Assembly (NCBI GenBank): GCA_902610655.1
Contig: CACLWL010000001.1
Location: 94,807 to 158,806, forward strand
DNA length: 64,000 nucleotides
Reading direction: 5' to 3'
DNA from: an uncultured Pelagibacteraceae bacterium
GTDB taxonomy: Bacteria; Pseudomonadota; Alphaproteobacteria; Pelagibacterales; Pelagibacteraceae
The notes under the pieces: generated by a model
Told to the model about the DNA's origin: nothing
The model's input: the letters and a program-made list of their open reading frames with translations, nothing else
Database searches by the model: none
Made by a program: the position numbers and the translations under genes
Part shown: piece by piece, positions 56,843-64,000 of the stretch
How positions within the stretch are numbered: the first letter of the stretch is position 1
How the letters are laid out: every line of letters starts with the position of its first letter

Positions 56843-57505
56843 ATGTCAAATCAAGAACAGCAATTAATTAATTTCCAATTTGATAAAAGTTATAAAACAG
56901 AGGATTTTTTTGTTTCAAAGTGTAATTTTTTTGCTTATTCTTTATTAAATAGCTGGCCAAAGTGGGAGAAGAATATACTAAATATTCATGGAGAAAAATA
57001 TTGTGGTAAATCACATCTTTCAGAAGTTTTTATTAAAAAAAATAAAGGAATAATATTAGATGCAAAAAAATTTGAGTTTAATAATGAAACAAATTTAAGG
57101 TACTCTCAAAATATTATTTTAGAAAATTTTAACGGTAATGTAGATGAAAGTACAATTTTTTCTTTGATCAATTTTGTTGATCAAAACGCAAAATATTTAA
57201 TAATAAATTCATCAATACCGTTTAGTAAAATGAAGTTTAAAATTAAAGATTTAATATCTAGATCAAAAAATTGTTTAGATGCCAAAATTGAAAAACCTGA
57301 TGATGAATTGATAAAGGTTTTAATTTCAAAGTATTTATCTGATAAACAAATTAAAATTAATAAGAAATTAGTTGAATTTGCTGCAAAAAGAATAACAAGG
57401 TCTTATGGAAAAATATTCGAATTTATATATAAGATTGACGAAATAAGTTTAAAAAAAAAAAAATCTATTGATCAGAAAACAATAAAAGAAGCATTGGCCG
57501 TTTAA
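56843..57505 (+). CDS. DnaA-related ATPase (Hda/HdaA-like)
   Basis: A 220-aa AAA+ protein related to the DnaA ATPase domain but without a DNA-binding domain IV. It has a Walker A (HGEKYCGKSHL, near residue 47), a Walker B-like ILENFN, and a C-terminal helical lid with AKRITRSYGKIFEFI. This matches HdaA, which with the beta clamp promotes ATP hydrolysis on DnaA and prevents re-initiation. An N-terminal QQLINFQFDKS contains a likely clamp-binding QxxLxF-type motif. Confidence 0.85.
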   Translation: MSNQEQQLINFQFDKSYKTEDFFVSKCNFFAYSLLNSWPKWEKNILNIHGEKYCGKSHLSEVFIKKNKGIILDAKKFEFNNETNLRYSQNIILENFNGNVDESTIFSLINFVDQNAKYLIINSSIPFSKMKFKIKDLISRSKNCLDAKIEKPDDELIKVLISKYLSDKQIKINKKLVEFAAKRITRSYGKIFEFIYKIDEISLKKKKSIDQKTIKEALAV

Positions 57506-57506
57506 T

Positions 57507-59288
57507 ATGAATAAGTTTCGTACTCATAATTGCTCAGAACTCACAATAGAAAATAGTGAAGAAAATGTTGCTTTATCAGGTTGGATTAATAAAAAAAGAG
57601 ACCACGGAAATTTACTTTTTTTAGATCTAAGAGATAATTATGGAACAACACAATGTATTATTCAAAAAGATAAGCCTTTTTTTAAAGAGCTAGAAAAAAT
57701 ACAATTAGAAAGCGTTATTAAAATAAATGGGGTAGTAAGTAAAAGATCTAAGGAAACAATAAATAAAGAACTTAAAACTGGTGAGATTGAGATTAAAATT
57801 AATTCGTATGAAGTTCTAGGTACATGTAAAGATCTTCCTCTTCCAGTATTTAGCGATCAAGAATATTCAGAGGAAATAAGACTTAAATATCGATTTTTAG
57901 ATCTTAGAAGAAAAAAAATTCATTCTAACATTTTATTAAGATCAAAGATAATTTCATTTATTAGAGATGAAATGAATGGACAAGGTTTTGTGGAGTTTCA
58001 AACTCCAATTTTAACTTCTTCTAGTCCAGAAGGAGCAAGAGATTTTATAGTTCCAAGCAGGTTAAATCCTGGAAAATTTTATGCATTACCGCAAGCACCT
58101 CAACAATTTAAACAATTAATAATGGTGTCAGGCTTTGACAAATATTTTCAAATCGCTCCATGTTTTAGAGATGAAGACGCAAGAGCAGATAGAAGCCCTG
58201 GAGAATTTTATCAATTGGATTTAGAAATGTCTTTTGTAGAACAAGAGGATATTTTAAGAGTGGTTGAAAATCTTTTAATCAAAGTATTTCAAAAATTTTC
58301 TAATAAAAAATTTTTATATGAAAAATTCCCAAGGATACCTTTTAAGGAAGCTATGCTTAAATATGCAACAGATAAGCCTGATCTAAGAAATCCTCTTCAA
58401 ATAAATGATTTAACAGTAGTATTTGAGAGAGATGATGTAAAATTTGATATATTTAAAAAACTTGTAAAATCTGGATCAGTTGTACGTTCAATAGTGACAA
58501 AGAATACAAAAAATAAACCTAGGAGTTTTTTTGATAACTTAGATAAATGGGCAAAAACCGAAGGAGCATCTGGAATGGCATATTTTACATTTGAAAAAGA
58601 CAAAAATTTAACAGCCAGAGGACCAGTAGGAAAATTTTTTTCTTCAGAAGCGCTAAGCGAAATTATGGAAATAACAGGAGCCCAAATAGGTGATAGTATA
58701 TTTTTTTCATGTGATAAAGAAACAAATGTTTTACAGCTTATGTCATTAGCAAGAGATAAAATTGCAGAGGAACTCAATTTAATCGATCCAAATACTTTTG
58801 CTTTTTGTTGGATAGTAGATTACCCAATGTATGAAATAGATAAAATTTCCGGAAAAATAAAGTTTAGTCATAATCCTTTTTCTATGCCACAAGGAGAGGA
58901 AAAAGAAATAGATTTTGAAAACCCCTTAAATATTAAAGCATATCAATATGATATTGTGTGTAATGGTATTGAACTTTCATCTGGAGCAATAAGAAATCAT
59001 AAACCAAATTTAATGTATAAGCTTTTTGAGATTGCAGGTTACAAAAAAAGTGAAGTTGATGAAAAATTTAGTGGAATGATAAATGCCTTAAGTTTTGGGG
59101 CGCCTCCTCATGGAGGGATAGCTCCAGGCATAGATAGAATTATAATGTTACTCGCGGGCGAGAAGAATATTAGAGAAGTTACATTGTTTCCTATGAACCA
59201 GAATGCTCAAGATCTAATGATGAATGCACCCTCAGAAATTACTGAAAAGCAATTAAAAGAGCTAAGTTTAACAATTAAAAAAAAATAG
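57507..59288 (+). CDS. aspS: Aspartyl-tRNA synthetase
   Basis: Charges tRNA-Asp. 593 aa, bacterial type with an inserted GAD domain (about residues 280-420). Anticodon-binding OB fold at the N-terminus includes GWINKKRDHGNLLFLDLRD; class II motif 2 is FRDEDARADRSPGEFYQLDLEM; motif 3 is GIAPGIDRIIMLL. His33 in RDHG is the residue associated with non-discriminating AspRS, so it may also charge tRNA-Asn for GatCAB amidation (inference). Confidence 0.96.
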   Translation: MNKFRTHNCSELTIENSEENVALSGWINKKRDHGNLLFLDLRDNYGTTQCIIQKDKPFFKELEKIQLESVIKINGVVSKRSKETINKELKTGEIEIKINSYEVLGTCKDLPLPVFSDQEYSEEIRLKYRFLDLRRKKIHSNILLRSKIISFIRDEMNGQGFVEFQTPILTSSSPEGARDFIVPSRLNPGKFYALPQAPQQFKQLIMVSGFDKYFQIAPCFRDEDARADRSPGEFYQLDLEMSFVEQEDILRVVENLLIKVFQKFSNKKFLYEKFPRIPFKEAMLKYATDKPDLRNPLQINDLTVVFERDDVKFDIFKKLVKSGSVVRSIVTKNTKNKPRSFFDNLDKWAKTEGASGMAYFTFEKDKNLTARGPVGKFFSSEALSEIMEITGAQIGDSIFFSCDKETNVLQLMSLARDKIAEELNLIDPNTFAFCWIVDYPMYEIDKISGKIKFSHNPFSMPQGEEKEIDFENPLNIKAYQYDIVCNGIELSSGAIRNHKPNLMYKLFEIAGYKKSEVDEKFSGMINALSFGAPPHGGIAPGIDRIIMLLAGEKNIREVTLFPMNQNAQDLMMNAPSEITEKQLKELSLTIKKK

Positions 59289-59298
59289 GTTATTTTTT
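59280..59298. terminator. Hairpin at the aspS/TSCPD convergent junction
   Basis: AAAAAATA (59280-59287) pairs with TATTTTTT (59291-59298) around the three-base loop GGT. The aspS TAG and the convergent TAA lie in or beside the loop. The right arm supplies a T-run on the plus strand. Confidence 0.4.
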
Positions 59299-60129
59299 AC
59301 CTTTTAAATTAATACGAATATCAGAAAGATCGACAAGTTTTTTTTTATAATTATTTCTTACAAAACCTTTGCTAGTAATATCCTTTACCATTTTTAAAAA
59401 TTGATTTTGTTCGTCTCCCTCTTCTATTTCTGTATCTTTTGATTTATCTACATTTAATCCAATAGATGGGGTATGAGCTAAATCCTCTCTATTCAAGTAT
59501 GAAATTGCAAGTTCTCTAAATATATAATCAAGTATAGAGGAAGCGCTAAGTATTCTATCATTACCATAAACCTTTCCCGAAGGTTCAAATTTTGTATCGA
59601 CATAAGCACTTACAAATTCATCAAGAGGCACCCCATATTGAAGTCCTAAAGATATCGCTATTGCAAAATTATTCATCAAAGCTTTTACTAACTCTCCTTC
59701 TTTACTAGTATCAATAAATATTTCTCCAATTTTACCATCTTCGTATTCTCCGGTATGAAGATAAACTTTATGATCCCCAATAGTTGCTTTTTGGATATAT
59801 CCTTTTCTTCTATCTGGCATACTAAATCTTCTATTTACGCCGTCATGAACATTTTTAATAAAGTTACTATTGTCTTCTTTTACTAAATTTTCTTTATTTG
59901 ACTTATCTGTGATTAAATTTACAGAGTTAATTACTTTTTCACCAGTATTCTTATTTATATTTTTTTCCAAACTTTTTGTTTTTCTGTTGTCTAGTTTAAC
60001 CTCTATAATTTCAAATTTTCCATCATCTCTTTTTTCCAAATTTGATAGTTCTTTTTCGTTCACTTCATCAAGATAATGTGTAACTTTGAAGCTACAATTG
60101 TAATAAGTTTCTACTAAATATTTTGCCAT
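59290..60129 (-). CDS. Orphan NrdJ C-terminal-like (TSCPD) protein
   Basis: A 279-aa protein of unknown function. Residues about 104-220 match the C-terminal region of class II (B12-dependent) ribonucleotide reductase Nrd[57 protein letters not shown] and [16 protein letters not shown]. The catalytic barrel is absent, as are the terminal redox cysteines. Residues 1-103 are a charged, Asn/Lys-rich segment not seen in NrdJ. Pseudomonas has a split NrdJ with a small second subunit, but no catalytic half is in this window. A regulatory or binding function is possible. Confidence 0.8.
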   Translation of the reverse strand: MAKYLVETYYNCSFKVTHYLDEVNEKELSNLEKRDDGKFEIIEVKLDNRKTKSLEKNINKNTGEKVINSVNLITDKSNKENLVKEDNSNFIKNVHDGVNRRFSMPDRRKGYIQKATIGDHKVYLHTGEYEDGKIGEIFIDTSKEGELVKALMNNFAIAISLGLQYGVPLDEFVSAYVDTKFEPSGKVYGNDRILSASSILDYIFRELAISYLNREDLAHTPSIGLNVDKSKDTEIEEGDEQNQFLKMVKDITSKGFVRNNYKKKLVDLSDIRINLKGKK

Positions 60130-60178
60130 AATTTTAATTTATAATTGAGTCATTGAATGAATATGTATATACAAAATA

Positions 60179-60202
60179 AAAATTTAGTCTAATCTAAATT
60201 TT
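60179..60202. promoter_or_regulatory. Nine-base inverted repeat in the TSCPD/NDUFA12 divergent region
   Basis: AAAATTTAG-TCTAAT-CTAAATTTT, perfect nine-base arms with a six-base spacer, in the 105 bases between the divergent starts at 60129 and 60235. Candidate operator, or an RNA hairpin in the NDUFA12 leader. NrdR boxes of ribonucleotide reductase genes look different, so that link is not supported. Confidence 0.35.
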
Positions 60203-60234
60203 GCAATTTAAAATTGAAAAAAAATTACTTTTTT

Positions 60235-60597
60235 ATGTTGACAATTTTTAAACAGATTTTCATTTGGTGGAATCAGCAAACATTGGGGACACGCATATAT
60301 ACTTTTTTAAATGGTAAACTAGTTGGAAAAGATGAATTTGGTAACAAATATTATGAGAATAAAAAGAAAAATAAAAGATGGGTTATTTATCAAGGTGAAA
60401 TTGATGCATCAAAAATTTCAAATGAATGGTATTTGTGGATACACTTCACTAATAATAAAATCGAATTGAATAAAAACTTTAAGAAATATAGCTGGCAAAA
60501 ACCTCACTCCCCAAACAAAACAGGAACAATAGAATCATATCACCCAAATAAAAAAAATAATGAAATTAAGAAGAAATATTCTACTTGGAAAGGCTAA
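60235..60597 (+). CDS. NADH:ubiquinone oxidoreductase accessory subunit, NDUFA12 family
   Basis: A 120-aa homologue of mitochondrial complex I subunit B17.2, found mainly in alphaproteobacteria. IFIWWNQQTLGTRIYTF opens the domain; LVGKDEFGNKYYE, RWVIYQGEIDASKISNEW and the LWIHF segment are diagnostic. The ATG at 60235 fits the family start; an in-frame TTG at 60214 would add seven residues. The C-terminal end overlaps the DUF2155 gene by 38 bases, a common pairing. Confidence 0.93.
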   Translation: MLTIFKQIFIWWNQQTLGTRIYTFLNGKLVGKDEFGNKYYENKKKNKRWVIYQGEIDASKISNEWYLWIHFTNNKIELNKNFKKYSWQKPHSPNKTGTIESYHPNKKNNEIKKKYSTWKG

Positions 60598-60961
60598 TCT
60601 ATTAGCTTTTTTTTTCCTTATAATATTCAATAACTATTTAATATCTGATGAATTAACTTATGAAGGTAAATTTATAGAACTTAAAATTTTGGATAAAGTA
60701 AGTTCTAAAAATTACAAAGTTCAAATAAAGATAGGCGAAGAAAAAATTTTCAAAAATATTTCTATCAAACCATTTAAATGTAAAAATTCTGAATTTGATG
60801 ATAATCCTGAAATTATTGCATATTTGCAGGTCAAGGATATAAAAAATATCGGAAATGATGAGGTTTTCGTTTTTAATGGATGGACATTTTCTTCAAGCCC
60901 TTCAATAAATACTTTTGATCATCCGGTATATGATTTGTGGTTAACAAAGTGTTTTAATTAA
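60560..60961 (+). CDS. DUF2155 domain protein, exported
   Basis: A 133-aa protein with a signal-like N-terminus (LLAFFFLIIFNNYLIS, about residues 14-29) and a DUF2155 domain ending FNGWTFSSSPSINTFDHPVYDLWLTKC. The two conserved cysteines (KPFKCKN and LTKC) may form a disulphide in the periplasm. Function unknown, but it regularly accompanies the NDUFA12 homologue in alphaproteobacteria. It converges on accC with a four-base stop overlap. Confidence 0.88.
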   Translation: MKLRRNILLGKANLLAFFFLIIFNNYLISDELTYEGKFIELKILDKVSSKNYKVQIKIGEEKIFKNISIKPFKCKNSEFDDNPEIIAYLQVKDIKNIGNDEVFVFNGWTFSSSPSINTFDHPVYDLWLTKCFN

Positions 60962-60969
60962 ATTACTTT
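60946..60969. terminator. Near-palindrome over the DUF2155/accC stop codons
   Basis: A 24-base near-perfect inverted repeat centred on the overlapping stop codons: AAAGT (60946-60950) with ACTTT (60965-60969) outside, and TTTAATTAAA (60953-60962) inside. The symmetry suits termination in both directions. Confidence 0.4.
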
Positions 60970-62295
60970 ATCTTTATCTAACCAAGAAACATTAAAATCC
61001 GATTTTATAAATTTTTTATGGGTAAGTAATTTTCTATGTAAATCAATTGTAGTTGTTATTCCTTCAATAACGAATTCATCCAAGGATCTAATCATTCTTT
61101 GAATTGCTTCTTGTCTATTTCTTCCATGACAAATTAATTTACAAATCAAACTGTCATAGAAAGGTGTAACCTTGTAACCTTGATAAATTGCACCGTCCAC
61201 TCTTGTTCTAAAGCCAGATGGTTGGTGGCACATAGTTATTGTTCCAGGTGAGGGTTGGAAATTTTTACTAGCATCTTCTGCATTAATTCTACACTCTATT
61301 GCGTGACCTCTTGGAACAACATCTTTTTGTTCTAATGCTGTATTTCCTGTATAGGCAATCCAAATTTGTTCTTTAATAATATCTATACCAGTGACCATTT
61401 CGGTAACTGGATGTTCAACTTGAACTCTTGTATTCATCTCTAAAAAGTAAAATTTTCCGTTTTGGTATATAAACTCTACTGTTCCTGCACCTTCATAACC
61501 TATCTTCGAAACCATTTTCACAGTTTTTTCAAATAAATCAGATCTTAATTCATTACTAAGAATTGGACTTGGGGTTTCTTCAATTAATTTTTGATGTCTT
61601 CTTTGAATTGAACAATCTCTCTCATGTAAATGAACTGTTCTATTTTTCCCTGATAAAACTTGTACTTCAATATGCCTAGGATCTTCAAAAAATTTTTCTA
61701 TATACACCTCTTCGTTCGCAAAAAATTTTTTTGCTTCTGATTTGGCAGATAAGAATAACTCTTCAAATTTAATTTCATCATAAATAATTTTCATTCCTTT
61801 TCCACCTCCACCACCAGCAGCTTTTACAAGAACTGGAAATCCTATTCTTTTACAAATTTGTTTTGCCTCTTGTATATTAGATACACCACCATCGGATCCT
61901 TCAATTACAGGTAATCCATTTTCTTTTGCAACTTTTTTTGCTTGAATTTTATCTCCCATCATCTTTATTAAATTTGAAGATGGTCCAATAAATTTAATGT
62001 TATTTTCCTCTAAAATTTTTGCAAAGCTGGAATTTTCAGACAAAAATCCGTATCCAGGATGAACTGCCTCTGCATTCGTTAGCTCTATAGCTGACATAAT
62101 TGCTGGAATGTTAAGATAACTATTAGCTGGTTGGTGCGGACCTACACATACACTTTCATCTGCTAATTTTACATGCATACTTTCTCTATCTACATCAGAA
62201 TGAATTGCAACTGTTGAAATTCCCCATTCTTTACAAGCTCTAATAATTCTTACAGCAATTTCACCTCTATTAGCGATTAGAATTTTCTTAAACAT
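60958..62295 (-). CDS. accC: Acetyl-CoA carboxylase, biotin carboxylase subunit
   Basis: ATP-dependent carboxylation of biotin on AccB, first half-reaction of malonyl-CoA synthesis. 445 aa; MFKKILIANRGEIAVRIIRA at the N-terminus, the ATP-grasp Gly loop KAAGGGGGKGMK, ERDCSIQRRHQKLIEE, and EMNTRVQVEHPVTE. Its start shares a base with the accB stop. Supplies the fab genes at 42355-44302. Confidence 0.97.
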   Translation of the reverse strand: MFKKILIANRGEIAVRIIRACKEWGISTVAIHSDVDRESMHVKLADESVCVGPHQPANSYLNIPAIMSAIELTNAEAVHPGYGFLSENSSFAKILEENNIKFIGPSSNLIKMMGDKIQAKKVAKENGLPVIEGSDGGVSNIQEAKQICKRIGFPVLVKAAGGGGGKGMKIIYDEIKFEELFLSAKSEAKKFFANEEVYIEKFFEDPRHIEVQVLSGKNRTVHLHERDCSIQRRHQKLIEETPSPILSNELRSDLFEKTVKMVSKIGYEGAGTVEFIYQNGKFYFLEMNTRVQVEHPVTEMVTGIDIIKEQIWIAYTGNTALEQKDVVPRGHAIECRINAEDASKNFQPSPGTITMCHQPSGFRTRVDGAIYQGYKVTPFYDSLICKLICHGRNRQEAIQRMIRSLDEFVIEGITTTIDLHRKLLTHKKFIKSDFNVSWLDKDKVI

Positions 62296-62663
62296 TACTC
62301 TATAAGGATTAACACTTGGTCATATTCAACAGGTTGACCATCTTCAACTGAAATTTTTTGGACTGTCCCGTTATGAGTTGATGGCACATGGTTCATAGTT
62401 TTCATTGCTTCAACTATCATAATGGTGTCACCTTTTTTTATTTTTTTACCGACTTCTACAAATGGTTTTGCTCCTGGTTCTGGAGATAAATATACAGTTC
62501 CAATTATTGGACTTTTTACTGACCTATAATTTTCAGTTTCTGTATTTTCAATACTTGTTTCTATCTCTGGAATATCTATTTGCTGCCCAGTTTTATTTAA
62601 AGATTTTTTAAAATCTTCCAGAGCATCGATTAATTTTTTAATAACTTTTTTATCTATTTCCAT
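62295..62663 (-). CDS. accB: Acetyl-CoA carboxylase biotin carrier protein
   Basis: Carries carboxybiotin between AccC and the carboxyltransferase. About 122 aa: a short N-terminal helix region, a Glu/Thr-rich linker, then the biotinyl domain (about 50-122) with the biotin lysine in VEAMKTMNHV. The ATG at 62663 is preferred; a TTG at 62669 is also in frame. The start lies within the 3' end of aroQ. Confidence 0.96.
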   Translation of the reverse strand: MEIDKKVIKKLIDALEDFKKSLNKTGQQIDIPEIETSIENTETENYRSVKSPIIGTVYLSPEPGAKPFVEVGKKIKKGDTIMIVEAMKTMNHVPSTHNGTVQKISVEDGQPVEYDQVLILIE

Positions 62664-63099
62664 TTTCAATTAATTTTTGCATTGCATTTATGGCCAAAAT
62701 ATAACCATCTACTCCTAGACCACATATCACCGCAGTAACTACATCGCTAATAAGAGATTTTTGTCTAAATTCTTCTCTTTTATAGATATTGGAAATATGT
62801 AACTCAATTTTAGGTTTTTTAAATATTTCTAATGCATCTCTGATTGAAACAGATGAATGTGTGAAACCAGCTGCATTTATAACAATACCATCGTATTTAT
62901 TTCTAGATTCTTGAATTTTAGTTACAATTTCACCCTCAATGTTTGATTGATAAAATTCAGTTTCTATTTTTAGACTTTTAGAAGCCTCTACGCATTTTTC
63001 TTTTAATTCCCCAAAAGATAATTTACCATATTGTGATTGTTCTCTTTCACCTAATAAATTAATATTTGGTCCATTGATAATTATTATTCTATGTGGCAT
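62650..63099 (-). CDS. aroQ: 3-dehydroquinate dehydratase, type II
   Basis: Third step of the shikimate pathway. 149 aa; the substrate loop INGPNINLLGEREQSQYG with the catalytic Tyr, INAAGFTHSSVSIRDAL and ELHISNIYKREEFRQKS with the catalytic His. aroQ-accB-accC is a widespread order. Divergent from thiS with only 16 bases between starts. Confidence 0.96.
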   Translation of the reverse strand: MPHRIIIINGPNINLLGEREQSQYGKLSFGELKEKCVEASKSLKIETEFYQSNIEGEIVTKIQESRNKYDGIVINAAGFTHSSVSIRDALEIFKKPKIELHISNIYKREEFRQKSLISDVVTAVICGLGVDGYILAINAMQKLIENGNR

Positions 63100-63115
63100 T
63101 AATTATTTATATATT

Positions 63116-63334
63116 ATGAAAAAAATAAACAAAGTAAAAATAGAAATAAATGGAAAAAAATTCTTAATAAAACCCAAAATGACTTTAAAAGATGTTATTA
63201 CTAAATATAAAATTTCGACAAAAAAAGTAGCGATAGAGATAAATCAAAAAATTGTCGATAAACAAAATTTACAAAAAATAAAGATTAAAAATTTAGATAA
63301 AATTGAAATTGTTCACTTTATAGGTGGTGGTTAA
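63116..63334 (+). CDS. thiS: Sulfur carrier protein ThiS
   Basis: Ubiquitin-like carrier that delivers sulfur for the thiazole ring of thiamine. About 72 aa from the ATG at 63116 ([14 protein letters not shown]); an upstream in-frame ATG at 63074 would extend it into aroQ and is less likely. It ends in Gly-Gly (HFIGGG), the residue that becomes a thiocarboxylate. One base separates it from thiG. Confidence 0.92.
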   Translation: MKKINKVKIEINGKKFLIKPKMTLKDVITKYKISTKKVAIEINQKIVDKQNLQKIKIKNLDKIEIVHFIGGG

Positions 63335-63335
63335 G

Positions 63336-64000
63336 ATGAATAATAAAGATTTTTTGGTAATTTCAAATAAAAAATATCAATCAAGGTTGATAGTTGGAAC
63401 GGGGAAATACAAAAATTTCGATGAATGTGCAAAATGTGTAGAGCTGTCTGGCGCAGATATAGTCACAGTCGCAGTTCGTAGAGTAAATATTCAAGACAAA
63501 AAAAAACCGATTTTAATGGATTATATAAATCCAAAAAAAATTACATATTTACCAAACACTGCAGGTTGTTTTACATCCTCAGATGCGTTGAGAACTTTAA
63601 GATTAGCTAGAGAAATTGGTGGATGGAAGTTAGTTAAATTAGAAGTATTGGGCGATAAAAAAACACTTTTTCCTGACATGATCGAGACACTTAAATCAAC
63701 AGAAGTTTTGAGTAAAGAGGGTTTTAAAGTTATGGTTTATTGTAATGATGATCCCTTAATGGCTAAGAGATTGGAAAATGTTGGAGCAGCCGCAATAATG
63801 CCTCTTGCTGCCCCAATAGGATCTGGTTTAGGAATATTAAATCAAACAAATATTAAAATAATTAGATCCCAAACTAAATTACCCTTAATAATAGATGCAG
63901 GATTAGGACAATCATCAGATTCAGCCATTGCTATGGAATTGGGATGTGATGGTGTTTTAATTAATACAGCAATAGCGAGTGCAAAAAACCCCTTCAAAAT
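63336..64000 (+). CDS. thiG: Thiazole synthase ThiG (3' end outside window)
   Basis: Forms the thiazole phosphate from DXP, dehydroglycine and ThiS thiocarboxylate. The frame is open from ATG 63336 to the window end (221 complete codons). Seen: [59 protein letters not shown] with the Schiff-base Lys, [17 protein letters not shown] and [19 protein letters not shown]. All are close to consensus. SAR11 bacteria are known to need an external pyrimidine precursor of thiamine; the thiazole half is apparently made. Confidence 0.96.
   Translation, partial: MNNKDFLVISNKKYQSRLIVGTGKYKNFDECAKCVELSGADIVTVAVRRVNIQDKKKPILMDYINPKKITYLPNTAGCFTSSDALRTLRLAREIGGWKLVKLEVLGDKKTLFPDMIETLKSTEVLSKEGFKVMVYCNDDPLMAKRLENVGAAAIMPLAAPIGSGLGILNQTNIKIIRSQTKLPLIIDAGLGQSSDSAIAMELGCDGVLINTAIASAKNPFK

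Noticed and set aside
63074..63115. Upstream ATG for thiS
   Set aside because: Overlaps the aroQ start region and adds a hydrophobic stretch not found in ThiS; the ATG at 63116 gives the normal length.
1..64000. CRISPR arrays, IS elements, prophage, toxin-antitoxin or restriction genes
   Set aside because: I saw no regularly spaced repeats, transposase or integrase motifs, terminal inverted repeats or defence-type proteins anywhere in the window.

Overview
The window is a very AT-rich, tightly packed bacterial chromosome segment. Gene content and order point to an alphaproteobacterium of the SAR11 / Candidatus Pelagibacter type. Evidence: the lptF-lptG-lptD-surA-pdxA-rsmA run; rpsF-rpsR-rplI-dnaB; purM-purN divergent from DUF2066-hda-like; aroQ-accB-accC; an NDUFA12-type complex I accessory protein; a eukaryote-like NADP isocitrate dehydrogenase; a tandem glycine riboswitch before gcvTHP; and extreme compaction with overlapping genes. 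About 71 protein genes are supported. I found no rRNA, tRNA, IS element, prophage or CRISPR array. No gene-free stretch exceeds 200 bases; the longest (14380-14577, 198 nt) is the glycine riboswitch leader.

Layout. 1-5437: end of alaS, convergent icd, then psd-pssA-glycosyltransferase-rlmE. 5477-9314: guanine nucleotide branch (guaB lacking its CBS pair, a small TPR protein, guaA), then panB. 9311-11085: TerC-like membrane protein and two paralogous TPR proteins. 11085-14379: 5-oxoprolinase genes (pxpA divergent from pxpB-pxpC) with a coupled EamA transporter. 14419-18918: glycine riboswitch and gcvT-gcvH-gcvP. 18925-23908: FAD oxidoreductase (COG2907), DUF1365, Cfa-like methyltransferase, DUF3833 lipoprotein, an SDR and TspO, a set that resembles light/oxidative-stress lipid-modification loci of other alphaproteobacteria. 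23910-26376: DAO-type FAD oxidoreductase tail-to-tail with NAD formate dehydrogenase (C1 oxidation). 26501-32812: HPP protein with a NifU-like scaffold, EamA transporter with an AGAT-like amidinotransferase, a coiled-coil protein, MFS and EamA transporters.

32790-42277 is one long minus-strand run: rpsF-rpsR-rplI-dnaB-RND exporter-cvpA-purF-HD protein-DUF255. 42355-44949 is fabD-fabG-acpP-gmk, with no fabF between acpP and gmk. 44938-52221 holds rsmA, pdxA, surA, lptD, lptG and lptF (LPS export and outer membrane assembly). 52307-59288 holds pepA-ndk, purM-purN, DUF2066-hda-like-aspS. 59290-64000 holds an orphan NrdJ C-terminal (TSCPD) protein, NDUFA12, DUF2155, accC-accB-aroQ, and thiS-thiG running off the end.

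No conventional defence or mobile system is present. The most interesting points are a natural CBS-less IMP dehydrogenase, the catalytic-domain-free NrdJ-tail protein, a possible helix-exchange switch in the glycine riboswitch, hairpins centred on the touching stop codons of convergent genes, a Cfa-like enzyme with changed bicarbonate-site residues, and an HD protein with a mixed-valent di-iron oxygenase-like ligand pattern.
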